The notes: generated by a model not told the origin, from the sequence alone. A stretch of DNA of 64,000 nucleotides from Achromobacter spanius (GCF_029637605.1 NZ_CP121261.1:5084001-5148000), one strand, 5' to 3'. Numbered from the stretch's first letter, positions 1 through 8,960 are shown. Made by a program: numbers and translations.

Positions 1-2
1 TG

Positions 3-971
3 GAAGGCACGTCGTATGACCCCACCGACCCGAGTTTTTCGATGCGCCGGCTGGCGCGCGTGGAAAGCTATCGCGGTTTTGTGTTCGCCAGCCAGGCCAA
101 GGCAGGCCCGGCGCTGGTCGACTTCCTGGGCGGCGTGCGCTCGTCCATCGACAACCTGTGCGACCGCTCGCCGGTGGGCGAAGTGGAAGTGGCGGGCGGT
201 ATCTTCCGCGTGATGCAACGGTCGAACTGGAAGGTGTTCTACGAGAACCTGCACGACACGATGCACGCCCGCGTCACGCATGAATCGTCCTACGCCGCCG
301 CGCGCGATGAAGCCAAGGAAATGGGCGAAATGCCGCTTGAGCTGCACATCATGGACGGCAACGGCGAGCCCTACGAATTCTGGGAAAAGCTGGAGCTGCG
401 CGCCTACGAAAACGGCCACGGCTATATGGAAGGCATTTTCAACCCGGGCGCCGCCGAACGCGACCCCGTCTCGCGCGCGCACTTTGAAACGCTGGCCGCC
501 GCCTACGGCGAGGAACGCGCCCGCGAGATCCTGGGCATGAACCGCCACAACACGGTCATCTATGGCAGCGGTTCGCCGCATACGGTGTTCCAGCAGTTCC
601 GCGTGATCCGCCCGATTGCCGTGGATCGCACGCTGATCGAGATCCAGACCTTTCGCTGCAAGGGCGCGCCCGACGGCGTGTTCAAGCGCGCGATGCTGTA
701 TGCCAACGTCATCAACTCGCCGTCGTCCAACGTCATGCCTGACGACATCGAGCTCTACAACCGCTGCCAGGAAGGCAACGCCACGCGCGGCGGCGAATGG
801 GTCAGCATGCACCGCTACCATGGCAGTGACCGCAGCGACGCGGACGGCATGGTGTCCGTCAACGGCACCAGCGAACTGCCCATGCGCAACCAGTTCCACG
901 CATGGAAGACCTATATGGAAGCCGGCGCGGCGTCGAACGCGCCCGCCACGGGAGAAGGCGCATGCTGCTAG
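3..971 (+). CDS. Aromatic ring-hydroxylating dioxygenase alpha subunit (5' truncated)
   Basis: The reading frame is already open at the window edge, so the N-terminus with the Rieske [2Fe-2S] Cys/His motifs lies outside; 322 residues remain of an expected 420-450. What is visible is the C-terminal catalytic domain: NWKVFYENLHD followed by the D-x2-H-x4-H iron-binding pattern (HDTMHARVTH), and near the end DDIELYNRCQEG, which fits the region where this family turns over substrate. Such enzymes insert O2 into aromatic rings with electrons from a reductase. The stop codon overlaps the beta-subunit start by 10 bases, supporting a translationally coupled heteromer. The substrate cannot be read from this fragment. 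Confidence 0.9.
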   Translation, partial: EGTSYDPTDPSFSMRRLARVESYRGFVFASQAKAGPALVDFLGGVRSSIDNLCDRSPVGEVEVAGGIFRVMQRSNWKVFYENLHDTMHARVTHESSYAAARDEAKEMGEMPLELHIMDGNGEPYEFWEKLELRAYENGHGYMEGIFNPGAAERDPVSRAHFETLAAAYGEERAREILGMNRHNTVIYGSGSPHTVFQQFRVIRPIAVDRTLIEIQTFRCKGAPDGVFKRAMLYANVINSPSSNVMPDDIELYNRCQEGNATRGGEWVSMHRYHGSDRSDADGMVSVNGTSELPMRNQFHAWKTYMEAGAASNAPATGEGACC

Positions 972-1495
972 ACCTGGATTTCGATGTCGGTACCCTGGAG
1001 CTGTCGCCTGCCGATGTGCCCGCCGACGCCTACCACCGCATTGCGCAATTCCTGTACCGCGAGGCGCGGTTGCTGGACGAGCGACGCTATGACGATTGGC
1101 AGGCGCTGTGGACGCAGGACGGCATGTACTGGATGCCGCGCGTGCACGGCCAGCAAAGCCCGTACGACCATATTTCGCTGTTCTGGGAAGACCGCATGCT
1201 GCGCGATGTACGCATCCGCCGCCTGGAACACCCGCGCAATTGGTCGCAGCAGCCGCCCACGCGCAGCGTCCGCCTGGTGGGCGGCGTGCAGGTGGAAGGC
1301 GTGGACGCGGGTGGCAACCTGGTGGTGCATTCCGCGTTCCAGATGACCGAATGGCGCAAGCGCCAACCTCGCCAACTGGCCGGCCGCTACACGCACAAGC
1401 TGGCGGCCGATGGCGATAGCTGGCGCATCCGCATGAAGCGCGTCGACCTCGTCAATTGCGACGACGTGCACGACGTGTTCGAGGTGTTCGTCTGA
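962..1495 (+). CDS. Ring-hydroxylating dioxygenase beta subunit
   Basis: A 177-residue protein of the size and fold type (NTF2/SnoaL-like) of dioxygenase small subunits. The family-like features are the early helix RIAQFLYREARLLDER followed by DWQALW and MYWMPR, and the late strand YTHKL. The start at ATG 962 was chosen over an upstream in-frame ATG because it begins at the usual distance before the conserved helix and overlaps the alpha-subunit stop. The beta subunit has a structural role in the alpha3beta3 complex. Its stop overlaps the next ATG by one base (TGATG). Confidence 0.88.
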   Translation: MLLDLDFDVGTLELSPADVPADAYHRIAQFLYREARLLDERRYDDWQALWTQDGMYWMPRVHGQQSPYDHISLFWEDRMLRDVRIRRLEHPRNWSQQPPTRSVRLVGGVQVEGVDAGGNLVVHSAFQMTEWRKRQPRQLAGRYTHKLAADGDSWRIRMKRVDLVNCDDVHDVFEVFV

Positions 1496-2103
1496 TGACG
1501 ACGGACACCGCGGTGCTGGCGCTGCACTATCAGAACGACGTGCTGCATCCCGACGGCAAGATCCGCGTCGGGCTGGATGCCGACAAGGGCGCGCGCCAGC
1601 GTCTGCTGGACAACGCCGCCGCCTTGCTGGACGCGGCGCGTGCGCAGGCGATGCCCATCGTGCATGTGCGCATCGCCTTCCGCCCGGACTACGCCGACCT
1701 GCTGCCCAACTGCGCCATCTTTCGCAACGTGGCCGCCATTGGCGCGGTGCCAGAAGGTCAGTGGGGCAGCGAGTTCTATGACGGCCTGCAGCCCTTGGCC
1801 GGCAGCCCGCGCGAGTTCATCGTGAAGCACACCCGCATCAGCGCGTTCTACGGCACGCCGCTGGAAGAAACACTGCGCGTGATTGGCGCGCGCCGGCTGG
1901 TGGTGGCGGGCGTGGCCACGCATTCCGTGGTGGAAGGCACGGTGCGCCATGCCGCCGACATTGGTTTTGACGTGATGGTGGCCGAAGACGCCTGCGCGGC
2001 CGCCGACCCGGCCGTGCACGAGGCCTCGCTGGCCAGCATGCGCCTGATTGCGCAAACGGGCTCGGTGGCGCAAGCGGTGCGCTGGGCCGCCGCGCCGCAC
2101 TGA
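1495..2103 (+). CDS. Isochorismatase-fold protein with altered catalytic triad
   Basis: A 202-residue protein of the cysteine hydrolase/isochorismatase superfamily: HYQNDV near the N-terminus, FIVKHTRISAFYGT in the middle and GVATHSVVEGTVRHA after it. In amidase members the triad is Asp (xDxQNDF), Lys, Cys. Here the Asp position reads His11, Lys111 is present, and the Cys position reads Val145. The protein therefore cannot use the usual Asp-Lys-Cys chemistry. True isochorismatases (EntB, PhzD) also lack the Cys but keep the Asp. It is translationally coupled to the dioxygenase beta subunit, so a role in the same catabolic pathway is inferred; the reaction is unknown. Confidence 0.75.
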   Translation: MTTDTAVLALHYQNDVLHPDGKIRVGLDADKGARQRLLDNAAALLDAARAQAMPIVHVRIAFRPDYADLLPNCAIFRNVAAIGAVPEGQWGSEFYDGLQPLAGSPREFIVKHTRISAFYGTPLEETLRVIGARRLVVAGVATHSVVEGTVRHAADIGFDVMVAEDACAAADPAVHEASLASMRLIAQTGSVAQAVRWAAAPH

Positions 2104-2116
2104 TCAAGGACTACTC

Positions 2117-2923
2117 ATGGATTTTTCAGGCTTTCCCGGCTTGGCCGGCAAGACGGCCATCATCACCGGCAGCACGCAGGGCCTGGGCGCCGACATCGCG
2201 CGCGGCCTGGCGGCCGCCGGCGCCCACGTGGTGCTGGTGGGACGCAACGCGCAAGCCGGCCAGGCGCTTGAGCAGGAACTGGACGGACGCGCGCTTTTTT
2301 GCGAAACCGACATCGGCAGCGACGCGCACATCCAACGTTGCATTGACGCCGCGCTGGCACGCTTTGGCCGCCTGGACATCCTGGTGAACAACGCCTGCCA
2401 GTACACGGACCGGGGGTTGGCTTCCTCGCGCGAGGAATGGCACGCGACGCTGGACACGAATCTGGTGTCGGCCGCCATCTTCACGCAGTTGGCCGCGCCG
2501 CATCTGCCGCGCGGCGGCGTGGTGGTCAACATGGGCAGCACGGGCGGCAAGTTCGGCGCGGCGGGGCGCGCGCTGTATCCGGCGTCCAAGGCGGCGATGT
2601 TGCAGATTACGAAGAACTTCGCGGTGGAACTGGCGCCGGCCGGCGTGCGGGTGCTGGCGGTGTCGCCGGCATGGACCTGGTCGCCGTCGGTGGAACAGTT
2701 GTCAGGCGGCTCGCGCGAGGCGGCTGACGCCGTGGGCGCGCACTTTCATCCATTGGGCCGGGTGGGGTCGGGCGAAGAAATCGCCGCCGCCGTGTGCTTC
2801 GCGTGTTCGGACGCGGCGTCCTGGATGACGGGGGTGGACATCCCCGTGGACGGCGGCTTTTCCATCCTGGGGCCAGACCGCGGCATTTCGCCGCGCGTGT
2901 GGTTCAAGGAATTGGCGCCCTGA
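2117..2923 (+). CDS. Short-chain dehydrogenase/reductase (SDR)
   Basis: A 268-residue classical SDR. It has the nucleotide-binding motif TGSTQGLG near residue 17, the NNAC motif (variant of NNAG) and the catalytic YPASK, with a Ser in GSTGGKF upstream. The last segment MTGVDIPVDGGFS is the usual C-terminal SDR signature. ATG 2117 is preceded by AAGGA at a good distance. As last gene of a dioxygenase operon it may oxidise a cis-diol or another alcohol intermediate, but that is inferred only from position. Confidence 0.9.
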   Translation: MDFSGFPGLAGKTAIITGSTQGLGADIARGLAAAGAHVVLVGRNAQAGQALEQELDGRALFCETDIGSDAHIQRCIDAALARFGRLDILVNNACQYTDRGLASSREEWHATLDTNLVSAAIFTQLAAPHLPRGGVVVNMGSTGGKFGAAGRALYPASKAAMLQITKNFAVELAPAGVRVLAVSPAWTWSPSVEQLSGGSREAADAVGAHFHPLGRVGSGEEIAAAVCFACSDAASWMTGVDIPVDGGFSILGPDRGISPRVWFKELAP

Positions 2924-2989
2924 GGCGCGGTGCCGGATCGGGGGGGTTCGTAGGGCTATTCAGGGGCGGCCAGGGGATAAGGCGCGGCC

Positions 2990-4822
2990 TCAGCGTATGA
3001 CGATCTCGCCTTCCTCCAGCCCGGCCTTGCCGCCGACCTGGTCTTCCAGGAATTCCTGCATCTTGTTGCCCAACTGAATCTTCGTCCCGCTGCAAAAGCG
3101 CCGCGTGGCGGCGATGGTGGCGGTGTGCAGCGGTTGCAGGTCGCGCACCAACTGGGATTCTTCTTCGTCCAGCGTCAGCAAGTCGCTGCCCAGCTTCACA
3201 TGGGTATTGCGGGCACGCTCCACCACGTCGCCGGGGGCGCGCTGCGGGTTGGCCTGCAGGAACATCAGCAGTTGCTCCAGCTTGGCCTTTTCCTCGTTCA
3301 TCTTCAGGCGCTTGCGGGTCAGTGCCGAGCGCTTGATGTCGGCATGCGGGTCCAGGCCGGCTTGCACCAGCGTGGGAATGCCGGAGGGGGATCCGATGGT
3401 GCCGGCGCGCACGGCGTTCAGCGCGCGGATCTGGCCGCCCGTGATGGCGCTTTGCTGCGTGTTGGGCGGGCCGACGTTGACGCTGCCGCCCGCCGCGATG
3501 CTGCTCTGGCGGATCTCGCGCTCAACCTCCACATCCTGCCCGGCGCTGATGATGGCGTTTTCAATGAACTTGGCGCGCAGCATGCCGCCACAGACGATGT
3601 GGGCCGTGCGCGCGGTGGCGGCGGGGTCTTGCAAGGCTTCAGCCATGCCAATGATGCCGCCCTTGACCGTGACGCTGCCGCCCGCTTCCACCAGCGCCGC
3701 CTCAATGGTGCCGTTGACCACCACGTCGCCCGTCACGCGCACTTCCATGGTCGCGGCGATGTCGCCGCGCACCTGCAGCGAGCCTTCAAAGGTGATGTTG
3801 CCGGTGGACAGGTTGACCGCATCCACCTCAACCATCGGGTTCACCTGCACACCGTGGCTGACCAGCGTGGGCGTGCCGGCGATGGTCGCGCGCAGCAGCA
3901 GCGGGTCTTCCGGGTCCACGGCCACGCCGCTTACGTCCTTGGAGAACGGCGTGTCGGGCAGTTCGTCCGGCAGCACCGGTTCGCCCAGCACGTTGACGCC
4001 ATCCACGCCCGGCAGGGGCGGGTAGCGGCGCATCAAGGGCGTGCCCGGCGACACCAGCAGCAGGCTGCCGAGATCGCGGTAGTCCACCTGGGCCAGCTCG
4101 TCGATTTCCTGCGCGCGCGGCTTCAGGCGGTCCAGCAGGCTTTCAAAACGGGTGGGGGTACCACGGGTGGGCGGCGTGCCTTGGGCGATGACGACGGTGT
4201 CGCTGGTTCCCTTTTCCACGGCCTCTGCCAGCGCCTGTTCCTGCACGCCATGCACGATGCCGCGGTCGGCCACGGCCTGGCGCAGCGCGTCCAGCGTAAC
4301 GGGCTGGCCGCCCCGGGGTGGGTGCAGGGTCAGCAGCGCGGTCATGCGATTGGGGTCGAGTTCCAGCTCGAACGAGCCGTCCACCACCTGTCCCACTGGA
4401 AACTGGACCGGCTCGGCGGCGCTGCGGCAGCGGTCGATGAAGGCCAGCACCGCGTGGTTGTCCAGCGCGTCGGCGTTCCAGCCTTGGGCGATGGCGGCGG
4501 CGGTCAGGGTTTCCCAACTGGGGATGTCGGTATTGATGATGGGGGCGGGCTCGACTTCGGTCTCGGCCTCTACGACAGTGGCCCCCACGTCTTCGGCCGC
4601 CGCGTCATCGGCCGCCGCGTCATCGGCCGCCACATCTATGTCCGTGTCGGATTCCCGGGCATCGTCGCCGCGCTTGCCGTGTTCGGCTTCGCTGGCGGGC
4701 AGGGCTGCGGGGTCAGGGTCGGGGGTCGGGTCGGGATCTGGGCGTGGCGGGGGCGTATAAATTGCCGACAGGACGTTGGTGCCGGCGTCCAGCACCAGCT
4801 GCAACGTGTTTTCTGCGTCCAT
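2990..4822 (-). CDS. FapA family (DUF342) polymer-forming protein
   Basis: A 610-residue protein with a DUF342/FapA domain. The middle of the sequence has the beta-helix-like series of Gly-rich turns (for example GDIAATMEVRVTGDVVVNG, GGSVTVKGGIIG, AGGSVNVGP), followed by a short charged helix (KRKRLKMNEEK region) and a C-terminal strand. The N-terminal 100 residues are Pro/Asp/Ala-rich with a tandem ADDAA repeat. ATG 4822 has GGGAGAGG upstream on the minus strand; a longer frame starting at 4861 is less likely. FapA proteins have been linked to flagellar/adhesion regulation, but the molecular function is poorly known. Confidence 0.8.
   Translation of the reverse strand: MDAENTLQLVLDAGTNVLSAIYTPPPRPDPDPTPDPDPAALPASEAEHGKRGDDARESDTDIDVAADDAAADDAAAEDVGATVVEAETEVEPAPIINTDIPSWETLTAAAIAQGWNADALDNHAVLAFIDRCRSAAEPVQFPVGQVVDGSFELELDPNRMTALLTLHPPRGGQPVTLDALRQAVADRGIVHGVQEQALAEAVEKGTSDTVVIAQGTPPTRGTPTRFESLLDRLKPRAQEIDELAQVDYRDLGSLLLVSPGTPLMRRYPPLPGVDGVNVLGEPVLPDELPDTPFSKDVSGVAVDPEDPLLLRATIAGTPTLVSHGVQVNPMVEVDAVNLSTGNITFEGSLQVRGDIAATMEVRVTGDVVVNGTIEAALVEAGGSVTVKGGIIGMAEALQDPAATARTAHIVCGGMLRAKFIENAIISAGQDVEVEREIRQSSIAAGGSVNVGPPNTQQSAITGGQIRALNAVRAGTIGSPSGIPTLVQAGLDPHADIKRSALTRKRLKMNEEKAKLEQLLMFLQANPQRAPGDVVERARNTHVKLGSDLLTLDEEESQLVRDLQPLHTATIAATRRFCSGTKIQLGNKMQEFLEDQVGGKAGLEEGEIVIR
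4595..4630. repeat. 15-bp tandem repeat inside the FapA-like gene
   Basis: The unit GGCCGCCGCGTCATC occurs twice exactly (4595-4609, 4610-4624) and continues in a degenerate third copy. It encodes the ADDAA repeats of the acidic N-terminal linker and keeps the frame. Confidence 0.8.
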
Positions 4823-5067
4823 CTTTGCCTCTCCCTGCCCGGCACGGGCGGCCAGGTTCATTCATTTGGTAAATAACGGAAATATTGCGACATATTAGCC
4901 CAGTCGTCCGCCGTATGCCCTAGGTAAGACCCCGAAGTTTTCGAAGTTTCCCGGGCGCGATCAGGCAAAGCGAGGACTAGGGCGTAGGGGCGAGCGACAA
5001 ACCGGGTTGATCGCCGCAGCATAGGGGCTCGCCAACGCGTCTTCGGACGCCGCCGGAGCCCCAAACC
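4823..5067. promoter_or_regulatory. Divergent intergenic region between fapA-like and transglycosylase genes
   Basis: About 245 bases separate the divergent starts. The half next to the fapA-like gene is AT-richer than its surroundings (around 4862-4900), which suits a minus-strand promoter. I see no convincing -35/-10 pair or operator. GAAGTTT occurs twice in a row with a two-base spacer near 4935. Confidence 0.4.
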
Positions 5068-5820
5068 ATGGACCCTCGACACCGACGTTACCCGCCTGTC
5101 TTTTGCGCCTTGCTGGCGCGCGTCGGCGGCATGGCGGTGCTGATGGCCCTGGCCGTGGGTGCTCTGGCGCTGGCGCCCGCAAGCCCAGCCCAGGCCGCCG
5201 AGGTCTACCGCTACAAAGACCCCTACGGCGTCTGGCGCGTCATGAAAGTACCCACGGGCTACGCCAAGCATTACAAACGGGCCCAGGCGCGCACGGCTTG
5301 GCGCCGCAATACCACCAAGGTCTGTCTGGAATGCGCGCCGAAGCAGGGTGATGGCGCGCGCATGGCGACGTTGGCGCCGACGTCCCGGGCGCAGCGCTGG
5401 GGCGAGATCAAGCTGCCCACCGTGCATGATGGCCTGATCGAGCGCGCGGCCAAGGATTCCGGCGTGGACCGGGCCTTGCTGACGGCCGTCATCGCCATCG
5501 AGTCGGGGTTTCGCAGCGACGCGCGCTCGCCCAAGGGCGCGCTGGGGCTGATGCAGCTGATGCCGGCTACGGCGGCGGCGGTGCTGGCGGTGGACGATAT
5601 TGAACGCGCGCTGGTGGACCCGGCCACCAATGTGAAGGCAGGTTCACGCCATTTGCGCCGGCTGATCGACCAATACCCCGGCAGGCTGGACCTGGCGCTG
5701 GCGGCGTACAACGCGGGCGAGGGGGCGGTGCGCAAATACGATGCGGTGCCGCCGTATGCCGAAACCCAGGCGTATGTCAGGGACGTGACCGCCCTGTACG
5801 AGCAATACAAGACGCCCTGA
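5068..5820 (+). CDS. Lytic transglycosylase, SLT domain
   Basis: A 250-residue secreted murein transglycosylase. Residues 1-44 form a long signal peptide with a hydrophobic core and an AQAA cleavage region. After a short DUF4124-like stretch (VYRYKDPYGVW) comes the SLT domain from about residue 115: catalytic Glu145 in AIESGF, then GLMQLMP, the AYNAGEGAV motif and a final Tyr-rich helix. These enzymes cleave the MurNAc-GlcNAc bond to form 1,6-anhydro-MurNAc in the periplasm. The gene is monocistronic and ends in a strong hairpin. Confidence 0.93.
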   Translation: MDPRHRRYPPVFCALLARVGGMAVLMALAVGALALAPASPAQAAEVYRYKDPYGVWRVMKVPTGYAKHYKRAQARTAWRRNTTKVCLECAPKQGDGARMATLAPTSRAQRWGEIKLPTVHDGLIERAAKDSGVDRALLTAVIAIESGFRSDARSPKGALGLMQLMPATAAAVLAVDDIERALVDPATNVKAGSRHLRRLIDQYPGRLDLALAAYNAGEGAVRKYDAVPPYAETQAYVRDVTALYEQYKTP

Positions 5821-5832
5821 GCAGGGCGTCTT
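5809..5832 (+). terminator. Hairpin terminator of the transglycosylase gene
   Basis: Perfect 11-bp inverted repeat AAGACGCCCTG / CAGGGCGTCTT with a two-base loop, overlapping the stop codon. The A/T ends give it a bidirectional character. Confidence 0.8.
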
Positions 5833-5850
5833 GATGGGTGTGATTTCGAT

Positions 5851-5872
5851 GGGGCCCCTGAACAGGGGCCCC
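5851..5872 (-). terminator. Hairpin terminator downstream of hemL
   Basis: Perfect inverted repeat GGGGCCCCTG / CAGGGGCCCC with loop AA, seven bases past the hemL stop on the minus strand. There is no T-run, so termination strength is uncertain. Confidence 0.65.
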
Positions 5873-5878
5873 AGCCGC

Positions 5879-7156
5879 TTACATCGCGGCGAAGACCTTC
5901 TCGGCGATGTTCAGCGTGGACGTGATCACCGCGTCGTCGTGCGTGGCCGACACGAAGCCTGCTTCGAACGCGGACGGCGCGAAGTGCACGCCGTGGTCCA
6001 GCATGGCATGGAAAAAGCGGTTGAACGCCGCCGTGTCGCACTTGGAGACCTCGGCGAACGAGGTGGGCACCGTGTTGCTGAAGTAAATGCCGAACATGCC
6101 GCCCACTGAATCGGCCGAAAAGGCCAGGCCGGCGGCATGGGCGCGTTCCTGCAACCCCTGGGCCAGCTTGGCGGTTTGCGCCGACAGCTTGTCGTAGAAG
6201 CCGGGCGCGGCGATCAGGCGCAGCGTGGCCAGGCCCGCCGCCACGGCCACCGGGTTGCCGGACAAGGTGCCGGCCTGGTACACGCCGCCCAGCGGGGCGA
6301 TGTGCTTCATGACTTCAGCGCTGCCGCCGAAAGCGCCTACCGGCATGCCGCCGCCAATCACTTTGGCCAGCGTGGTGATGTCCGGCTTCACGCCGGTCAG
6401 CCCCTGCACGCCTTGCGGCCCCACGCGGAAACCCGTCATCACTTCGTCAAAAATCAGCAGCGCGCCGTGCTGCGTGCAAACTTCGCGCAGGCCTTCCAGG
6501 AAGCCGGCCGTGGGCTTGATCAGGTTCATGTTGCCGGCCACCGGCTCCACGATGATGCAGGCGATGTCGGCGCCGTGCTGGGCAAAGGCCTCGCGCACCG
6601 CGTCCAGGTTGTTGTATTCCAGGGTCAGCGTGTGCGACACGAATTCGGGCGGCACGCCAGCCGAGCTGGGGTTGCCGAAGGTCAGCAGGCCGGAGCCCGC
6701 CTTGACCAGCAGGCTGTCGGAATGGCCGTGATAGCAACCTTCGAACTTCACGATCTTGGCGCGGCCGGTGGCGCCACGGGCCAGGCGGATTGCCGTCATG
6801 GTGGCTTCGGTGCCTGAACTTACCAGGCGCACCTGCTCCAGCGACGGCAGGCGCGAGATCAACACTTCGGCCAGTTCGATTTCGGCTTCGGTGGGGGCAC
6901 CGAACGACAGGCCGTTGACGGCGGCTTCCTGCACCGCGCGCACCACGTCGGGATGCGAATGGCCCAGGATGGCGGGGCCCCAGGAGCCCACGTAATCGAT
7001 GTACTGCTTGTCGTCCGCGTCCCAAACGTACGGGCCTTGCGCGCGCTTGATGAAGCGCGGCGTGCCGCCCACGGAGCGGAAAGCGCGCACGGGCGAGTTG
7101 ACGCCGCCGGGGATGCTGCGGCAGGCGCGTTCGAAAAGCTGTTCGTTACGGGACAT
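5879..7156 (-). CDS. hemL: Glutamate-1-semialdehyde 2,1-aminomutase
   Basis: A 425-residue PLP enzyme that converts glutamate-1-semialdehyde to 5-aminolevulinate in tetrapyrrole synthesis. The family features are complete: [13 protein letters not shown] at the N-terminus, SSGTEATM for the phosphate cup, [18 protein letters not shown] and the PLP lysine Lys265 in [16 protein letters not shown]. The ATG at 7156 was chosen over a TTG three codons upstream. It lies directly downstream of thiE with five bases between them, so the two are probably co-transcribed. Confidence 0.97.
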   Translation of the reverse strand: MSRNEQLFERACRSIPGGVNSPVRAFRSVGGTPRFIKRAQGPYVWDADDKQYIDYVGSWGPAILGHSHPDVVRAVQEAAVNGLSFGAPTEAEIELAEVLISRLPSLEQVRLVSSGTEATMTAIRLARGATGRAKIVKFEGCYHGHSDSLLVKAGSGLLTFGNPSSAGVPPEFVSHTLTLEYNNLDAVREAFAQHGADIACIIVEPVAGNMNLIKPTAGFLEGLREVCTQHGALLIFDEVMTGFRVGPQGVQGLTGVKPDITTLAKVIGGGMPVGAFGGSAEVMKHIAPLGGVYQAGTLSGNPVAVAAGLATLRLIAAPGFYDKLSAQTAKLAQGLQERAHAAGLAFSADSVGGMFGIYFSNTVPTSFAEVSKCDTAAFNRFFHAMLDHGVHFAPSAFEAGFVSATHDDAVITSTLNIAEKVFAAM

Positions 7157-7161
7157 GGCGT

Positions 7162-7827
7162 TCAAGGCTTGCGTAGAGGGTTGACGGAATAGGGCGCGGA
7201 GCAGGCCGTTGCGGCGGCGCGAATGCTGGGCGCTTCGAAAAGGGCGGTGATGACGGCGATGGCGTCGGCGCCCGCCTGGGCCACCAGCCGTGCGTTGTCG
7301 GGCGTGATGCCGCCAATGGCCACCACGGCGGGGCGGGGCGCATCGCGCTCGTCGACCAGGCGGCGGGCTTCGGTCAGCACCGACAGCGGCGCGCGCACGG
7401 TGTCCGGTTTGACGGTGGACGCGAACATGGCGCCGAAGGCGATGTAGTCGGCGCCCGCGTCCAGCAGTTCGCGGGCGCGCGTCAGGTCGTCGTAGCTGGA
7501 GCCGCCCAGGATCAGGTCGGGGCCGGCCTCGGCGCGGATGCGCGCCAGGCTTTCGTCGTCGCGGCCCACGTGCGCGCCGTCGGCGCCGACGTCAAGCGCC
7601 AGGCGCCAGTCGTCATTGATCAGGAACACCACGCCCAGCTCGCGGCACAGCGGCGCCAACGCGCGAGCCTGTTCGGCGCGCACGGCGTTGGGCACGTTCT
7701 TGCGCCGCAATTGCAGGGAACGCATGCCGCCCTCGGCGGCCTTGCGCACGGCTTGCAAGAGGCGGTCGGTGTCGTCCCATTCAGGCGTGACGCCATACAG
7801 GCCGGCAGGAAAGCGCAAGGGTTTCAT
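7162..7827 (-). CDS. thiE: Thiamine-phosphate synthase
   Basis: A 221-residue TIM-barrel enzyme joining HMP pyrophosphate and thiazole phosphate to thiamine phosphate. Visible motifs: SLQLRRKN (usually QxRxK), [44 protein letters not shown] and [11 protein letters not shown]. The ATG at 7827 overlaps the end of the thiD-like gene by four bases, so coupling is likely. Length and motifs are normal for the family. Confidence 0.94.
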   Translation of the reverse strand: MKPLRFPAGLYGVTPEWDDTDRLLQAVRKAAEGGMRSLQLRRKNVPNAVRAEQARALAPLCRELGVVFLINDDWRLALDVGADGAHVGRDDESLARIRAEAGPDLILGGSSYDDLTRARELLDAGADYIAFGAMFASTVKPDTVRAPLSVLTEARRLVDERDAPRPAVVAIGGITPDNARLVAQAGADAIAVITALFEAPSIRAAATACSAPYSVNPLRKP

Positions 7828-8633
7828 TGCGGTTGGATCCGGTTGGGAATGCGCCGGCCCATGCCGGGCAGGAAGCTGGCCGCGACCGACGCATCGGCAT
7901 GCGCCAGGCCTTGGCGCACGGCCTCGGGCATGTCGAGCCCGCGCGCCAGCATGGCGGTGATGGCGGTGGCGGCCAGGCCGCCTGCATCGCCGTTGCGGTC
8001 GGGCGGCGTCTGCCAGGGCCAGGTGTGGGTCTGGCCGTTGGGGCCCAGCAACACGTTGGCAAAATGGCCGGGCCGCTGCGGGCTGCCCAGCACCAGCACC
8101 CACTGCGCGCCCGCCGCCACCAGGGCGTGCATGGGTGAAGGTGCGTCCCCGATATCGATGTCGCCGTCGGCATGCCATTGCGCCAGGCGCAGATGCTCGA
8201 TGATCACCAGATCCGTCTGCGGCAGCACCAGTTCAAGCGTGGCGGCCAGGAGGTCATCGGCGTCGTCTTCATCGGCCGCGTCGGTCGGCAGCGGGGCACG
8301 CTGGCCCAGGTGCAGCACCAGCGGCACCTGGCTGTAGTCAGCCGCGACCTGGGCCGCCACACTGGCAGTTTCAGCGGTGTATAGTCCGCCCACCTTGATG
8401 GCCTGCACGGGCATGTCTTCCAGCAGGCAGCGTGCCTGGTCGTCCAGCAGGTCGGGCGAAACGGGATGGATTTCTTCGATGCCGGCAGTGTCCTGCACGG
8501 TCAGCGCGGTCACGGCCGCCAGGCCATGACAGCCCAGGCGGGCGCAGGTGACGGCGTCAGCGGGCAAGCCGTCGGATCCCGAGGGATCGAACGGGCCGAA
8601 GACCAAAACGAGAGGGGGGGTAACGGGGGCCAC
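7824..8633 (-). CDS. Divergent ThiD-like kinase
   Basis: Homologous to hydroxymethylpyrimidine/phosphomethylpyrimidine kinase: VFGPFDPSGSDGLPADAVTCARLG and GLAAVTALTVQDT near the N-terminus match ThiD, and ALVAAGAQWVLVLG matches the later core. The ThiD anion-hole motif GTGC near the C-terminus reads GDAGG, and the middle VLDPVMV-type strand reads VLHLGQR. Activity is therefore uncertain. Start: GTG 8633 begins just before the conserved strand (269 residues); an in-frame ATG at 8726 would add 31 residues that look unlike the family. Position next to thiE supports a thiamine-related role. Confidence 0.78.
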   Translation of the reverse strand: MAPVTPPLVLVFGPFDPSGSDGLPADAVTCARLGCHGLAAVTALTVQDTAGIEEIHPVSPDLLDDQARCLLEDMPVQAIKVGGLYTAETASVAAQVAADYSQVPLVLHLGQRAPLPTDAADEDDADDLLAATLELVLPQTDLVIIEHLRLAQWHADGDIDIGDAPSPMHALVAAGAQWVLVLGSPQRPGHFANVLLGPNGQTHTWPWQTPPDRNGDAGGLAATAITAMLARGLDMPEAVRQGLAHADASVAASFLPGMGRRIPNRIQPQ

Positions 8634-8795
8634 GTAGACAGCGCTTGAGCTTTGAGCGGAGTACCCGGATTCATTTTGAGGTGAATCAGGGGAACCCCTA
8701 TTGGGTTTCGGTAAGATTGTCCCCATTCTAATGGAAGCCCCCCACCTTTGCCCCGCCGCGGGGAACCGGGTGGGGTTTTGATGTAAGAGAGAACT

Positions 8796-8960
8796 ATGCG
8801 TACTTGGATGTGTCTGATTTGTGGCTGGGTCTATGACGAAGAGGCCGGCCTCCCCGACGAAGGCATTGCTCCCGGCACCCGCTGGGAAGACGTGCCGCCG
8901 AACTGGGTCTGTCCCGAATGCGGCGCCCGCAAAGAGGACTTTGAATTGATGGAAATCTGA
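8796..8960 (+). CDS. Rubredoxin
   Basis: A 54-residue protein, below the usual ORF length cut-off. Two CxxC knuckles, Cys6/Cys9 (MCLICGWVYDE) and Cys39/Cys42 (VCPECGARK), bind one iron. The aromatic core residues Trp4, Tyr13 and Trp30 are present. AAGAGAGA lies just upstream of ATG 8796. Rubredoxins are small cytoplasmic one-electron carriers. It is divergent from the thiD-like gene and precedes the yqgE-ruvX-pyr genes. Confidence 0.96.
   Translation: MRTWMCLICGWVYDEEAGLPDEGIAPGTRWEDVPPNWVCPECGARKEDFELMEI

Noticed and set aside
3125..4876. Open frame of 583 codons on the plus strand
   Set aside because: Antisense shadow of the FapA-like gene.
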